51,136 bases of DNA, from assembly GCA_016841965.1 (NCBI GenBank), contig JAEANN010000033.1, forward strand, positions 1 through 51,136. The letters run 5' to 3'. A model generated the notes under the pieces. It ran no database searches, was not told where the DNA came from, and saw only the letters and a list, made by a program, of their open reading frames with translations. Below, in pieces: positions 1 through 8,253 of the stretch. Position 1 is the stretch's first letter, and every line of letters begins with the position of its first letter. Made by a program: the position numbers and the translations under genes. The DNA is from Candidatus Roseilinea mizusawaensis (GTDB taxonomy: Bacteria > Chloroflexota > Anaerolineae > J036 > Brachytrichaceae).

Positions 1-1
1 T

Positions 2-103
2 CGGGGCTGGGAACGGCGGCATGCTGCGGCCATGCTCGCCGCCTTGTGTGAGCTGCACAGCAATCGGCTAGACGCCGCAATCCGTCAGTGCCGCCGGCGG
101 TGA
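2..103 (+). CDS. Partial C-terminal end of an unidentified protein
   Basis: A plus-strand frame is open from the left edge of the window and ends at a TGA at 101-103, giving about 33 residues. The tail is rich in Ala, Arg and Leu and looks helical, ending in a basic cluster (CRRR). There is too little sequence to assign a family. It could equally be a chance open frame in GC-rich DNA; the sequence to the left of the window would decide. Confidence 0.35.
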   Translation, partial: RGWERRHAAAMLAALCELHSNRLDAAIRQCRRR

Positions 104-311
104 CTGTCACAAATCTGCGCTACACCCCATCGCCCGCTTGTTGTGCATGAGTCAAACGCGGCACTCTGTTTGCCTATTGTGAACGATGCCTGCTGAGCAG
201 CAGACAATTGCTCAATCGCCTGCCGGCGCGCCGCGCGCATACACAACGATGAAACGTCCTGCGCGCCGACCGAAGACAATCAGAAGCGTCAGACGCGAGC
301 GAGGGCAGGCG

Positions 312-317
312 TACAAT
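312..317 (+). promoter_or_regulatory. Candidate -10 element upstream of nagB
   Basis: TACAAT lies 19 bases before the nagB ATG. No good -35 hexamer is visible at the usual distance. There is no Shine-Dalgarno sequence before the ATG, so any 5' leader would be about a dozen bases. Otherwise I see no gene in 104-336. Confidence 0.35.
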
Positions 318-336
318 AGATTCTAACGGACGATCT

Positions 337-1116
337 ATGACAACCATTTACCAGCGCATCGATCAGTTGCCGGTCGAGATTTATCCGACGAATGCCGCAC
401 TGGGCCTGGCTGCCGCCTTGGCTGCCGTCGCCACGATCCAGGCGGCCATCCACGACAAAGGGCACGCCAACGTGATCCTAGCCACCGGCAACTCGCAACT
501 CAGCCTGTTCGCCGGCCTTAGCGCCGCAAGCGGCGTGGACTGGTCGCGCGTGCGCGTCTTCCACATGGACGAGTACGTGGGCATCACCGACCAGCACCCG
601 GCCAGCTTCCCGCGCTTTCTGCGCGAGAAGATTCTGGGCCGCTTCAACCCTGGCGCGTTCTATGCGATCGACGGCGTGGCGCCATCGCTGGAGCAGGAGT
701 GCGCCCGCTACGCCGAGTTGTTGCGCCAGCACCCGGCCGACCTGTGTTGCCTGGGCTACGGCGAAAACGGCCACATCGCCTTCAACGACCCGCCCTTCGC
801 CGAGTTCAACGACCCGCTGTGGGTAAAAGTGGTGCGCCTGGCAGAGGCAAGTCGCCGACAACAGGTTGGCGAAGGCCATTTTCCTACCCTGGCCGATGTG
901 CCCGCACATGCCATCACATTGACCATCCCGGCCCTGCTGGCGGCGAAGCGGCTGCTGTGCATCGTGCCCGAACGGCGCAAAGCAGCGGCGGTCAAGATGG
1001 CATTGACCGGCCCGATCAGCGAAGACTGCCCCGGCTCGATTCTGCGCACCGTGCCGCACGCCACGCTCTATCTGGACGCCGATTCGGCGTCGTTGTTGCC
1101 ACTCGCATCCGCGTAG
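337..1116 (+). CDS. nagB: Glucosamine-6-phosphate deaminase-like protein (NagB/SIS-type isomerase family)
   Basis: This 259-residue protein belongs to the glucosamine-6-phosphate isomerase/6-phosphogluconolactonase fold. NagB converts glucosamine 6-phosphate to fructose 6-phosphate and ammonia in the cytoplasm. Visible motifs are the phosphate loop region at about residues 50-58 (GNSQLSLF), MDEY at 77-80 and GENGHIAFND at 142-151. In E. coli NagB the equivalent of the last motif is GNDGHIAFNE, so the position of catalytic Asp141 is Asn here and Glu148 is Asp. As I recall, this ENGHIAFND form recurs in a NagB-like subgroup, so the exact substrate is less certain than the fold. The neighbouring nagA on the opposite strand supports amino-sugar use. 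The start is the ATG at 337; there is no clear ribosome binding site. The last 49 bases overlap the 3' end of nagA. Confidence 0.85.
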   Translation: MTTIYQRIDQLPVEIYPTNAALGLAAALAAVATIQAAIHDKGHANVILATGNSQLSLFAGLSAASGVDWSRVRVFHMDEYVGITDQHPASFPRFLREKILGRFNPGAFYAIDGVAPSLEQECARYAELLRQHPADLCCLGYGENGHIAFNDPPFAEFNDPLWVKVVRLAEASRRQQVGEGHFPTLADVPAHAITLTIPALLAAKRLLCIVPERRKAAAVKMALTGPISEDCPGSILRTVPHATLYLDADSASLLPLASA

Positions 1117-2237
1117 ACCACCGCGCCATCGACGATCGTCGCCAGGATGGTTGCCCGGCGCGCGCGCTCATCCCACTTGAAAAGCGTGTGTGTGCGCCGG
1201 CCACTGGGCGCTTCGCCCTGAAGCAGCCTGGCCGGATTGAGCGATGCCATCTGCGCGGCCTGGGCGAGGGTGCAGCCGGCCAGCCGCACAGCGTTCTCCA
1301 CGCAATCTTTGAGCGAGCTGGTCGAGCCGGCCAGATAGGGTGTGCCAAACACCGACAGTCGGCCATTGGGCTGCAACTCGACCTTGCCGCCAATCGCATT
1401 CTCGTACACGCCGGGCGGCATGCGCGCCAGCGCCACAGCATCGCTGACCAGAATTGTGCGTGCGGCGCCTTTTGCGCGCGCAATCACTTTCATCACGCTG
1501 GCCGGCAAATGATGCCCGTCAAAAATTGCGCTGGCCCATAAGCGATCCTCGGCCAATTGATCCCAGATCATGTTAGGGTGTCTGGGCAGCATGGCCGGCG
1601 CGCCGTTGCCCAGATGGGTGGAGAGAGTTGCGCCGGCATCGACTGCCGCCGCAATCTCATCGGTTGTCGCCAGGGTATGCGCCAATCCGACCACGATGCC
1701 GGCCTGCGTCAGCCGGCGGATGAACGGGACCGCTCCCGGCGTTTCCGGCGCGAGCGACACCAGTCGGATGCGCCCCCCGGCGGCTTCCTGCCAGCGCGCA
1801 AACTCATCCCAGTCCGCTGGGCGGACGTGCTCGCGCGGGTGCGCGCCGCGCGCCCCATCCAGCGGCGAGATGTATGGCCCTTCCAGGTGAATGCCGGCCA
1901 CCGAGGCTGCAATGTGGGCGTCCTCCTCGCAGGCCAGCGCCACCGCCCGCGCGCAGCGCGTGATGTGCTCGAACGACTGGGTCACAATGGTGGGGCAGCA
2001 ACGCGCCACACCTTCTTGCCACAGCCGGCGCACCATGCCCGCTACCGTTGCCGGTTCGACATCCGCCGCGTTAATGTCGTAGCCGGCGAAGCCGTTGACT
2101 TGCAGATCGAACCAGCCGGGACTGAGGAACAGGCCGGGCGCGGGGGTGTCGCCGCCGGGCCAGAGGTGAGCGCCACCCGCTGTGATGTCGAGCCCAGCCG
2201 GAGTTTGAGTGAGCAGGTCAAAGGCGGCTATTTTCAT
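1068..2237 (-). CDS. nagA: N-acetylglucosamine-6-phosphate deacetylase
   Basis: This 389-residue amidohydrolase removes the acetyl group from N-acetylglucosamine 6-phosphate, giving the substrate of NagB. The N-terminal metal motif reads DLQVNG (residues 44-49), the Gln-x-Asn variant seen in E. coli NagA instead of His-x-His. It is followed by HLEGPYIS at 117-124 (metal-binding Glu). Further metal and substrate His residues are at about 187, 208 and 242-243, and the catalytic Asp is at 266 (VSDAV). Length matches the family. The gene faces nagB, and the two coding regions overlap tail to tail by 49 bases. A TATAGT hexamer about 24 bases upstream of the ATG on the minus strand is a possible -10. 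Confidence 0.93.
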   Translation of the reverse strand: MKIAAFDLLTQTPAGLDITAGGAHLWPGGDTPAPGLFLSPGWFDLQVNGFAGYDINAADVEPATVAGMVRRLWQEGVARCCPTIVTQSFEHITRCARAVALACEEDAHIAASVAGIHLEGPYISPLDGARGAHPREHVRPADWDEFARWQEAAGGRIRLVSLAPETPGAVPFIRRLTQAGIVVGLAHTLATTDEIAAAVDAGATLSTHLGNGAPAMLPRHPNMIWDQLAEDRLWASAIFDGHHLPASVMKVIARAKGAARTILVSDAVALARMPPGVYENAIGGKVELQPNGRLSVFGTPYLAGSTSSLKDCVENAVRLAGCTLAQAAQMASLNPARLLQGEAPSGRRTHTLFKWDERARRATILATIVDGAVVYADASGNNDAESASR

Positions 2238-2351
2238 CGCCTATCACGCAGGTGTTTGCCAACTATACTTTCACCAAGACGCACCTGGTCGAAATCGCGC
2301 CATGCGCATGGAGGCCGGGTGAAATGCTGAGAGGCGGCCCAAGGGCTTGCC

Positions 2352-3611
2352 CTACGGAAGCCACGGCGGCAGCCGGTCGATGTTGAGATGCCGCGCGCCA
2401 TCCAGCGGCAGCGCCGCCGGCCCCACGGGCGGGAACTCATCGGCTCGCACCGGCAAACCATCTGGCTGTGGGCGTCCATTGATCTGATTGTCGATTACGC
2501 CTATTCCCGCACAGGCCGCGTCGATCAACAGCGCGCGGCTGTCGGGGGCCGGCTGGAACACGTTGCCGGCGATCAGAATGTCGCGCAGGCCGGCCGGAAT
2601 ATGAATCTCGGCCGCCAAAGCCGGGGGGTTGATGCGCTGCGCGTTGCCGGCAAAGGTGTTGCCCTCGATGCGCGTGCGATCCCCGCCATGCGCGATGGGC
2701 GGGCGAAACTCAAGGCCATGCCCGCCATTGGCAGCGATGGTATTGTTGCGGATGCAGTGGTCGGTGTCGCGTTCACCAATCGAGATGCCGGCCCCGCCAT
2801 TGCGCTCCAGCCGGTTATCCTCGCAGATCGAGTGCGTCGTGCGCAGGCAGTAGAACACGCCGCACGCGCCGTTGTCATGGACATGATTGCGCTGCAAGAG
2901 GTAGCGCACCGAGCCGCTGCCGGGATGAATACCGCCGCCGGCATTGTGATGAGCGCGACATCCGCGCACGATCACATCCGCGCATTGCTGAAAGCTGATC
3001 GCGTCGCCGTTGAAGTGGCGCACCTCTACGTTCTCCAGCCGCGCCCGGCGCGCCATCAACAGGAAGACACCCCCACCCCGGCAGCCGTTCAGCGTGTGTG
3101 TCTCTTCAGGGTTGCCGTCAATGGTGATGTTCTCCAGCGCCACATTTTCAACGCCGACTGCATCGACGATGGGGAAGATGGTGGTCACGCGCCCGCGTTT
3201 GGCCGGCCAGTAGTCGTGGTTGAGCATGCGGTCGATGAAGAACAGATCACCCTTGCGCTCAACAATGGTGGCTACTGTGTCGTAGAAGCCCATCGAGTCG
3301 TCGTCGGTGATGTGCACACCCATGCCGACTTGTAGCCGATCCGGCTCGGTGACGGTGAACTCGTAGTGACCGTAGCCAAGATAGTCCAGCAACGGCACAG
3401 TGACGCTGGGTTCCTTGAACAGCACAGTGCCCGGCTCGCCAATGAGGCTCACGCCGCTGCGCAAATGCAGGGCGTCGCGCATACGATAGACGCCGGCCGG
3501 CGCCTCGACGACGCCGCCGCCGGCCGCGGCAACGTCATCGATGGCGCGCTGAAGCACCTGGTGGGTGAAGCCCGCGTAAGGGCCGGTGCCGGCCTTGATC
3601 ACGCAAGTCAT
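2352..3611 (-). CDS. Right-handed parallel beta-helix protein (pectate-lyase-like fold)
   Basis: This is a 419-residue protein. The first 50 residues resemble the pectate lyase 3/PL-type opening (QRAIDDVAAAGGG, then VVEAPAGVY). Residues about 140-380 carry repeated short strands with N-x-I/V patterns (ALENITIDGN, CEDNRLERNGGAG, IRNNTIAANGG), the mark of PbH1 beta-helix repeats. Such folds usually bind or cleave polysaccharides, but no catalytic residues can be assigned. There is no signal peptide, which is odd for a polysaccharide lyase. The start is the ATG at 3611, because the Fur-family gene upstream ends in TGA at 3610-3608 and shares an ATGA overlap. A longer frame to 3779 exists but would lie inside the regulator gene. 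The overlap suggests translational coupling and co-regulation. Confidence 0.8.
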   Translation of the reverse strand: MTCVIKAGTGPYAGFTHQVLQRAIDDVAAAGGGVVEAPAGVYRMRDALHLRSGVSLIGEPGTVLFKEPSVTVPLLDYLGYGHYEFTVTEPDRLQVGMGVHITDDDSMGFYDTVATIVERKGDLFFIDRMLNHDYWPAKRGRVTTIFPIVDAVGVENVALENITIDGNPEETHTLNGCRGGGVFLLMARRARLENVEVRHFNGDAISFQQCADVIVRGCRAHHNAGGGIHPGSGSVRYLLQRNHVHDNGACGVFYCLRTTHSICEDNRLERNGGAGISIGERDTDHCIRNNTIAANGGHGLEFRPPIAHGGDRTRIEGNTFAGNAQRINPPALAAEIHIPAGLRDILIAGNVFQPAPDSRALLIDAACAGIGVIDNQINGRPQPDGLPVRADEFPPVGPAALPLDGARHLNIDRLPPWLP

Positions 3612-4078
3612 TCGTGCGTCATTCCCGCCCTGGCCGTTGTGTGGCTCTTTGCGCGACACTCCCGGCACAGACCAAAGATTGCCAGATGATCGATGCGCGG
3701 CTCGAAGTCGTAATTGCGGCGCAGGGTTCTGCGCAACACATCCAACACACGATCGTCCAGTTCGCTGATCGATCCGCATGACAGACAGACCAGATGATGA
3801 TGGCGATGATCGTCGATGACTTGATAGACGATCGCTTCGCCGCCCAGATCAGTCTGGGAGATCAGCCCGACCTGCTTCAGCCATTGCAGCACGCGATAGA
3901 TGGTGGCGGTGTCCATCACTTCGCCGGCCTGCTGCAACACGCGCTGCACGTCGTTCACAGTCAAATGGTCACCGCTGCGGATAAGCACTTCGAGCACTTT
4001 GCGGCGCGGATAGGTCAGGCGCTCGCCTTTGCCGCGCAGCCGCGTCAGCGTCTCATGAAAGGTGTCTGCTTCTTGCAT
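3608..4078 (-). CDS. Fur-family metalloregulator (Fur/Zur/PerR type)
   Basis: This 156-residue protein has the Fur winged-helix domain (residues about 10-85, with TATIYRVLQWL as the recognition-helix region). A C-terminal dimerisation and metal domain follows. Metal ligands are visible: the His cluster HRHHH at 91-95 and two CxxC pairs, C98/C101 and C138/C141, that form the structural zinc site. Sequence alone does not separate Fur, Zur and PerR. The zinc-type COG0523 genes at 20.4-22.8 kb have a Fur-family-like palindrome, which makes Zur an attractive but unproven reading. The 3' end overlaps the beta-helix gene by four bases. Confidence 0.88.
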   Translation of the reverse strand: MQEADTFHETLTRLRGKGERLTYPRRKVLEVLIRSGDHLTVNDVQRVLQQAGEVMDTATIYRVLQWLKQVGLISQTDLGGEAIVYQVIDDHRHHHLVCLSCGSISELDDRVLDVLRRTLRRNYDFEPRIDHLAIFGLCRECRAKSHTTARAGMTHE

Positions 4079-4502
4079 CGCGGGCTGTGTATCATCTCCT
4101 GCGCAGAGATTCTAGCACTGACCGGAGGCCGGGCGCTGATGATGTGGTTGCATATAAAATCATGCTTGTTTTCACGTCAGTTGGCTTATTCAAGCTGCCT
4201 GATGCCGGCTACCAGATGGATTGCCCGGCCATACATGCAGCCGTGCGGCTGGCAGCCGGCTCATCGGCATGCAATAGCCCAGCCCATCGCCTGGTTTGAT
4301 CGCATACTGGCGCTTGACGGGAAGTATAATGATCCAAGCCTTACTTCTCAAGTTAAATTCTGGCTGCTATGAAGTTTTGCGAACTTTGACAGCGGAGGTG
4401 ATGTCTATCGAGAAAGCATCTACCGACAATAAGGTCTTGATTGCAGATTTGGACGCTAAAATTCATCGAACACCTTAACACAAAGTAAAGAGGAGTACCA
4501 GG
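4079..4502. other. 424-base intergenic region with the operon leader
   Basis: This spacer separates the divergent Fur-family gene and the ABC operon. A perfect TATAAT is at 4325-4330 with no convincing -35. If used, it gives a leader of about 165 bases before the binding-protein gene. From about 4320 the DNA is clearly more AT-rich than its surroundings. A small inverted repeat, AAGTT-5-AACTT, lies at 4372-4386. The binding-protein gene has a good ribosome binding site (AGGAG at 4491-4495). I recognise no riboswitch family here. Confidence 0.5.
4401..4478 (+). CDS. Possible 25-codon leader ORF
   Basis: An ATG at 4401 directly follows GCGGAGGTG, a strong match to the complement of the 16S rRNA tail. 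The frame runs 25 codons to a TAA at 4476-4478, 24 bases before the binding-protein gene. The predicted peptide is hydrophilic and matches nothing I know. The spacing from GGAGG to ATG is only two bases, which is too short for efficient use, so it may be chance. Confidence 0.22.
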   Translation: MSIEKASTDNKVLIADLDAKIHRTP

Positions 4503-5579
4503 ATGTCTCAGTTTAATCGTTCGATTAATCAGCGCTTGTCTCGTCGTCAAGTTCTCAAAGCTGCAGGACTAATTGGCTTAGGCGGCGCGCTGGCCGCGTG
4601 CGCGCCGGCTGCACAGCCGGCTCAAACCGGTGCTCAGCCAACTGCAGCGCCGCAGCAAGCCGGCGGCGATGCCAAGGGCGCCTACGCCACAGTGGTCAAG
4701 ATCGCCGGTATCAACTGGTTTAATCGTATGGAAGAAGGCGTCAAGGAATGGGGTCAGCAGAATGGCGTGACGGCATTCCTCACCGGCCCAGAGAAAGCTG
4801 ACGCTGCGTTGCAAATCCCAATCATCGAGAACCTGATTGCGCAGAAGGTTGCCGCGCTGTGTGTGGTGCCCATGGATCCAGATGTGCTGGACCCCGTGCT
4901 GAAGAAAGCCATGGACGCCGGCATCGCCGTGATCACGCATGAAGCGTCCAACCAGAAGAGCATGCACTGGGATATCGAGGCATTCGACAACACCGCCTAT
5001 GGCGCGCACCTGATGGACTTCATCGCTGCGCAAACCGGCGGCGAGGGCGAGTACGCCGTGTTTGTCGGCAGCCTGGGTTCGAAGACCCACAACGAGTGGG
5101 TGGATGGCGGCATTGCCCGCCAGCAAGAGAAGTACCCCAACATGAAGCTGGTTGCTGACAAGCAGGAGACCAAAGACGATTCGCAGATCGCCTATCAAAA
5201 GATGAAGGAGCTGCTCAAGGCGTATCCCAACCTGCGCGCGGTGCAGACCAGCGCCTCGACCGACGCAGCCGGCGTGGGTCAAGCCATCGAAGAAGCCGGC
5301 CTGGTTGGCAAGATCGTCGTAGCCGGCACGTCGCTGCCTTCAATCAGCGGCAAGTTCATCGAGAGCGGCGCGGTGCAAATGATCAGCTTCTGGGATCCCA
5401 AGTTGGCCGGCATCGCCATGAACAAGCTGGCCATGATGCACATCAAAGGCGAGAAGATCGGCGACGGCATGGATCTCGGTATCGAAGGCTACAACAAGTT
5501 GATCGCCAAGGGCAACGTGCTATACGGCGCAGCCTGGGTGGACGTGACCAAGGATAATCTCGGTCAGTACAACTTCTGA
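4503..5579 (+). CDS. Sugar/polyol ABC transporter substrate-binding lipoprotein (RhaS/LsrB-like)
   Basis: This 358-residue protein starts with a basic [10 protein letters not shown] stretch resembling a Tat signal. A lipobox (LAAC, lipidated Cys at about 33) and a low-complexity Ala/Gln/Pro tether to about residue 58 follow. The rest is a type I periplasmic binding fold of the Peripla_BP_4 class. The pattern [19 protein letters not shown] resembles rhamnose- and autoinducer-2-binding relatives. It would sit on the outside of the membrane and deliver ligand to the permeases at 7230 and 8254. Ribosome binding site AGGAG is at 4491-4495. It is the first gene of the operon and is followed by a strong hairpin, as is common for binding proteins made in excess. 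The ligand is not known; the downstream kinases suggest a C4-C5 ketose or polyol. Confidence 0.88.
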   Translation: MSQFNRSINQRLSRRQVLKAAGLIGLGGALAACAPAAQPAQTGAQPTAAPQQAGGDAKGAYATVVKIAGINWFNRMEEGVKEWGQQNGVTAFLTGPEKADAALQIPIIENLIAQKVAALCVVPMDPDVLDPVLKKAMDAGIAVITHEASNQKSMHWDIEAFDNTAYGAHLMDFIAAQTGGEGEYAVFVGSLGSKTHNEWVDGGIARQQEKYPNMKLVADKQETKDDSQIAYQKMKELLKAYPNLRAVQTSASTDAAGVGQAIEEAGLVGKIVVAGTSLPSISGKFIESGAVQMISFWDPKLAGIAMNKLAMMHIKGEKIGDGMDLGIEGYNKLIAKGNVLYGAAWVDVTKDNLGQYNF

Positions 5580-5613
5580 AGTCGGCGACGCTCTTGACAC
5601 AACTATGCATGCT

Positions 5614-5639
5614 ATGGGGCAGGCGCGCGCCTGCCCCAT
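5614..5639 (+). terminator. Intra-operon hairpin after the binding-protein gene
   Basis: A perfect 26-base palindrome can form a GC-rich stem (ATGGGGCAGGCG and its complement) 34 bases after the binding-protein stop and 15 bases before the ATPase start. There is no U-tract. It may act as an mRNA-stabilising or partial termination element that keeps binding-protein levels above those of the transporter. Confidence 0.55.
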
Positions 5640-5654
5640 TTCCACGCGCTCTCC

Positions 5655-7184
5655 ATGGCCGACGCATTCTTGAGCCTCAGTCACATCAGCAAATCTTACG
5701 CCGGCGTCCAGGCGCTTGACGACGTCAGTCTGATCGTCAAGCCGGCTGAAATCCATTGCCTGGTCGGCGAGAACGGATCGGGTAAGTCCACCCTCATCAA
5801 GATCATAGCCGGCGTGGTGTCCCCCGATGAAGGCCAGATCGTGATCAACGGCAAGCCTTTCCCCAGGCTTGCTCCTATGGATGCCATTCGCGAAGGCATC
5901 CAGGTGATCTATCAAGACTTCTCGTTATTCCCGAATCTGACAGTTGCCGAAAACATTGCCTTGAACTATGAGCTGTCGCGCAATACGCGCATCGTGCGTT
6001 GGGGAGAGGTGCGCCGGCTGGCGCAGGCCGCGCTGGACAAAATTGGCGTGCGCCTGCCGTTGGATGCTGAAGTCGAATCCATCCCGGTAGCGGATAAACA
6101 ACTGGTTGCCATTGCCCGCGCTCTGGTGCAGAACGCCCGTCTGATCATCATGGATGAAGCGACGACAGCGCTGACTGAAAAGGAAATCCGCGCGCTCTTC
6201 GGCGTCATTCGCAATGTGCAACGGGATGGCGTGGCCGTTTTGTTCGTCAGTCACAAACTCAACGAAGTGCTGGAGATCGCCGACAAGGCAATGATCATCC
6301 GCAACGGCAAAGTAGTGGTCGATGCGGACGCCGCCGCCCTTGACCGCAACAAGCTGGTGTATTACATGACTGGCCGGCGCATCGATGAAGCCGATTATGA
6401 TTACGTACCCCAGTCTAAGCAGCCCCTGCTCGAAGTCAGTCATCTCAGTTCGCCGGGCAACTTTGAAGATATCAGCTTTAGCTTGTATCCCGGCGAGATT
6501 GTCGGCGTGACTGGCCTGCTGGGCAGTGGGCGCACTGAACTGGCGCTGTCGTTATTCGGCGTGCTGCCGGCTATGCGTGGCGAAGTTCGCATTGATGGTC
6601 AGTTGGTTCGCATCCGCGACATTCAGAGCGCCATTCGGCACGGCATTGGTTACGTGCCTGAAGATCGCCTGACAGAGGGGTTGTTCCTCGATCAGTCAAT
6701 TAACCGCAACATTGTCATTCGCACGATCGACACTCTCAGGCAAGCTGGCGGTCTGTTGTCGCCCGCCCGGCTCGAGGCACACGCCCGCGAATGGATCAAC
6801 AATCTCTCGATCAAGACCAGCAATCCGGAATTGCCGGTGAAGAGCCTGTCGGGCGGAAATCAGCAGCGTGTGGTGCTGGCCAAATGGCTGGCCAGCAAAC
6901 CGCGCATTCTGATTCTGAACGGGCCAACGGTGGGCGTTGATGTCGGCTCAAAGACAGAATTGCACGAGATCATCAAGAGCTTGGCCGGTGAGGGGATCGG
7001 CATTTTGGTTATCTCGGACGATATCCCCGAACTGTTGCACCTGTGCAACCGGATTCTGCTCATGCGGCGCGGACGTCTGGCCGGCATGTTTGAACGCGCC
7101 GTGCTAGACGAAAACAAGCTGACTACCCTGCTGACCGAATCAACAACGATAGGGTCTGCTGTGCCTTCTCCTCAGGTTCAATAG
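5655..7184 (+). CDS. Sugar ABC transporter ATP-binding protein, double ATPase (RbsA/RhaT type)
   Basis: This 509-residue protein contains two ABC domains in one chain. The first has Walker [10 protein letters not shown] at 38-46 and a degenerate signature. The second has a degenerate Walker A ([10 protein letters not shown]) and a full signature, SGGNQQRV. This asymmetry is typical of RbsA/MglA/RhaT-type ATPases. It energises import through the two permeases downstream on the cytoplasmic face. The start is the ATG at 5655; no strong ribosome binding site is seen. It lies 75 bases after the binding protein, across a hairpin. Confidence 0.93.
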   Translation: MADAFLSLSHISKSYAGVQALDDVSLIVKPAEIHCLVGENGSGKSTLIKIIAGVVSPDEGQIVINGKPFPRLAPMDAIREGIQVIYQDFSLFPNLTVAENIALNYELSRNTRIVRWGEVRRLAQAALDKIGVRLPLDAEVESIPVADKQLVAIARALVQNARLIIMDEATTALTEKEIRALFGVIRNVQRDGVAVLFVSHKLNEVLEIADKAMIIRNGKVVVDADAAALDRNKLVYYMTGRRIDEADYDYVPQSKQPLLEVSHLSSPGNFEDISFSLYPGEIVGVTGLLGSGRTELALSLFGVLPAMRGEVRIDGQLVRIRDIQSAIRHGIGYVPEDRLTEGLFLDQSINRNIVIRTIDTLRQAGGLLSPARLEAHAREWINNLSIKTSNPELPVKSLSGGNQQRVVLAKWLASKPRILILNGPTVGVDVGSKTELHEIIKSLAGEGIGILVISDDIPELLHLCNRILLMRRGRLAGMFERAVLDENKLTTLLTESTTIGSAVPSPQVQ

Positions 7185-7229
7185 ATTCAATTTGTAGGTT
7201 CAATCTCTTTAGTCCACTAAATCCTGACT

Positions 7230-8246
7230 ATGCTCAAAAAGCTGTTCTCCAGGCAGGAAACCCTGGTAGGCATCACACTCGTCGCTTTGTGCTTGCTGAT
7301 TGGCACAATCAACCCGGTTTTCTGGACGCCTGGCAACTGGTTTGATCTGGCGCGCAGCGCTACAGTCACCGGAATCTTTGCGATCGGCGTGCTGATTGTG
7401 CTGGTGTCGGGGGGCATCGATGTGTCTTTCACTGCGATTGCTGTGTTCTCGATGTACACAACCACGGTCATCATGAACCAGATTGGGTTTCAAGGTGGCA
7501 TGGTGGCGTTTTTTGCGCTGTCGGCTGCGATCGGTGCGCTGCTTGGCTTGATCAACGCTTTCTTCATTGCCCGTTTTCGGCTGCCCACGCTGATTGTGAC
7601 GCTGGGCACACAAAGCCTTTTTCGCGGTTTTTTGTTATTTGTGATCGGCAGCAAGATCATCCGTGATTTGCCGCCGGGTATGGCGCAGTATTCGGGCGCT
7701 TTTCTGTTCACTGTGACAGATGCGCGCGGCATCACAGTTGGCCTGCATTCCGCCGTGCTTTTCCTGGTGGGGGTGGCGATCATTGCACAACTCTTGTTGC
7801 GCCACACCATGCTGGGCCGCAGCATCTATGCACTGGGCGGCTCGCGCGAGGCGGCAGAGCGCGCCGGCTTCAATCTTGTGCGCACCCAGGTGTTCATTTA
7901 CGCTTTTGTGGGTGTGCTGGCCGGCATCGCCGGCATGATTTACGGCGGGCTGAATCGCCAAGCCAACGCCCAAGACATCGTCGGCCAGGAACTGGACGTG
8001 ATCGCCGCCACCGTGCTGGGCGGGGCCTCTATCGCCGGAGGACGCGGCAGTGTGGTCGGCACATTGCTGGGCGTGTTGCTGGTCACGGTGATGAGCAACA
8101 GCCTGATTCTGGTGGGCATTCCCTCTATCTGGCAGCGCGTGGTGATCGGCGCCATCATCCTGATTGGGACGGCGGTGCCGGCCATTCGTGCGCTGCACAC
8201 CGCCCGCCGCGCCAATGTGGACATCGAACCTGTTCCTGCGGAGTAA
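7230..8246 (+). CDS. Sugar ABC transporter permease (RbsC/RhaP type)
   Basis: This 338-residue, strongly hydrophobic protein has about eight to ten predicted membrane segments. It carries the BPD_transp_2 family pattern: VSGGIDVSFTAI near residue 55 and, near residue 265, the conserved loop AATVLGGASIAGGRGSVVG that contacts the ATPase. It pairs with the second permease directly downstream (7-base gap) to form a heterodimeric channel. The C-terminus is short and charged. Confidence 0.92.
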   Translation: MLKKLFSRQETLVGITLVALCLLIGTINPVFWTPGNWFDLARSATVTGIFAIGVLIVLVSGGIDVSFTAIAVFSMYTTTVIMNQIGFQGGMVAFFALSAAIGALLGLINAFFIARFRLPTLIVTLGTQSLFRGFLLFVIGSKIIRDLPPGMAQYSGAFLFTVTDARGITVGLHSAVLFLVGVAIIAQLLLRHTMLGRSIYALGGSREAAERAGFNLVRTQVFIYAFVGVLAGIAGMIYGGLNRQANAQDIVGQELDVIAATVLGGASIAGGRGSVVGTLLGVLLVTVMSNSLILVGIPSIWQRVVIGAIILIGTAVPAIRALHTARRANVDIEPVPAE

Positions 8247-8253
8247 GAGTGAT

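Noticed and set aside
699-1541. Plus-strand open frame overlapping nagB and nagA
   Set aside because: Very Arg/Pro-rich translation typical of an off-frame reading of GC-rich DNA; both strands already carry real genes.
3612-3779. N-terminal extension of the beta-helix protein
   Set aside because: It lies inside the Fur-family gene in another frame; the ATGA overlap gives a better start.
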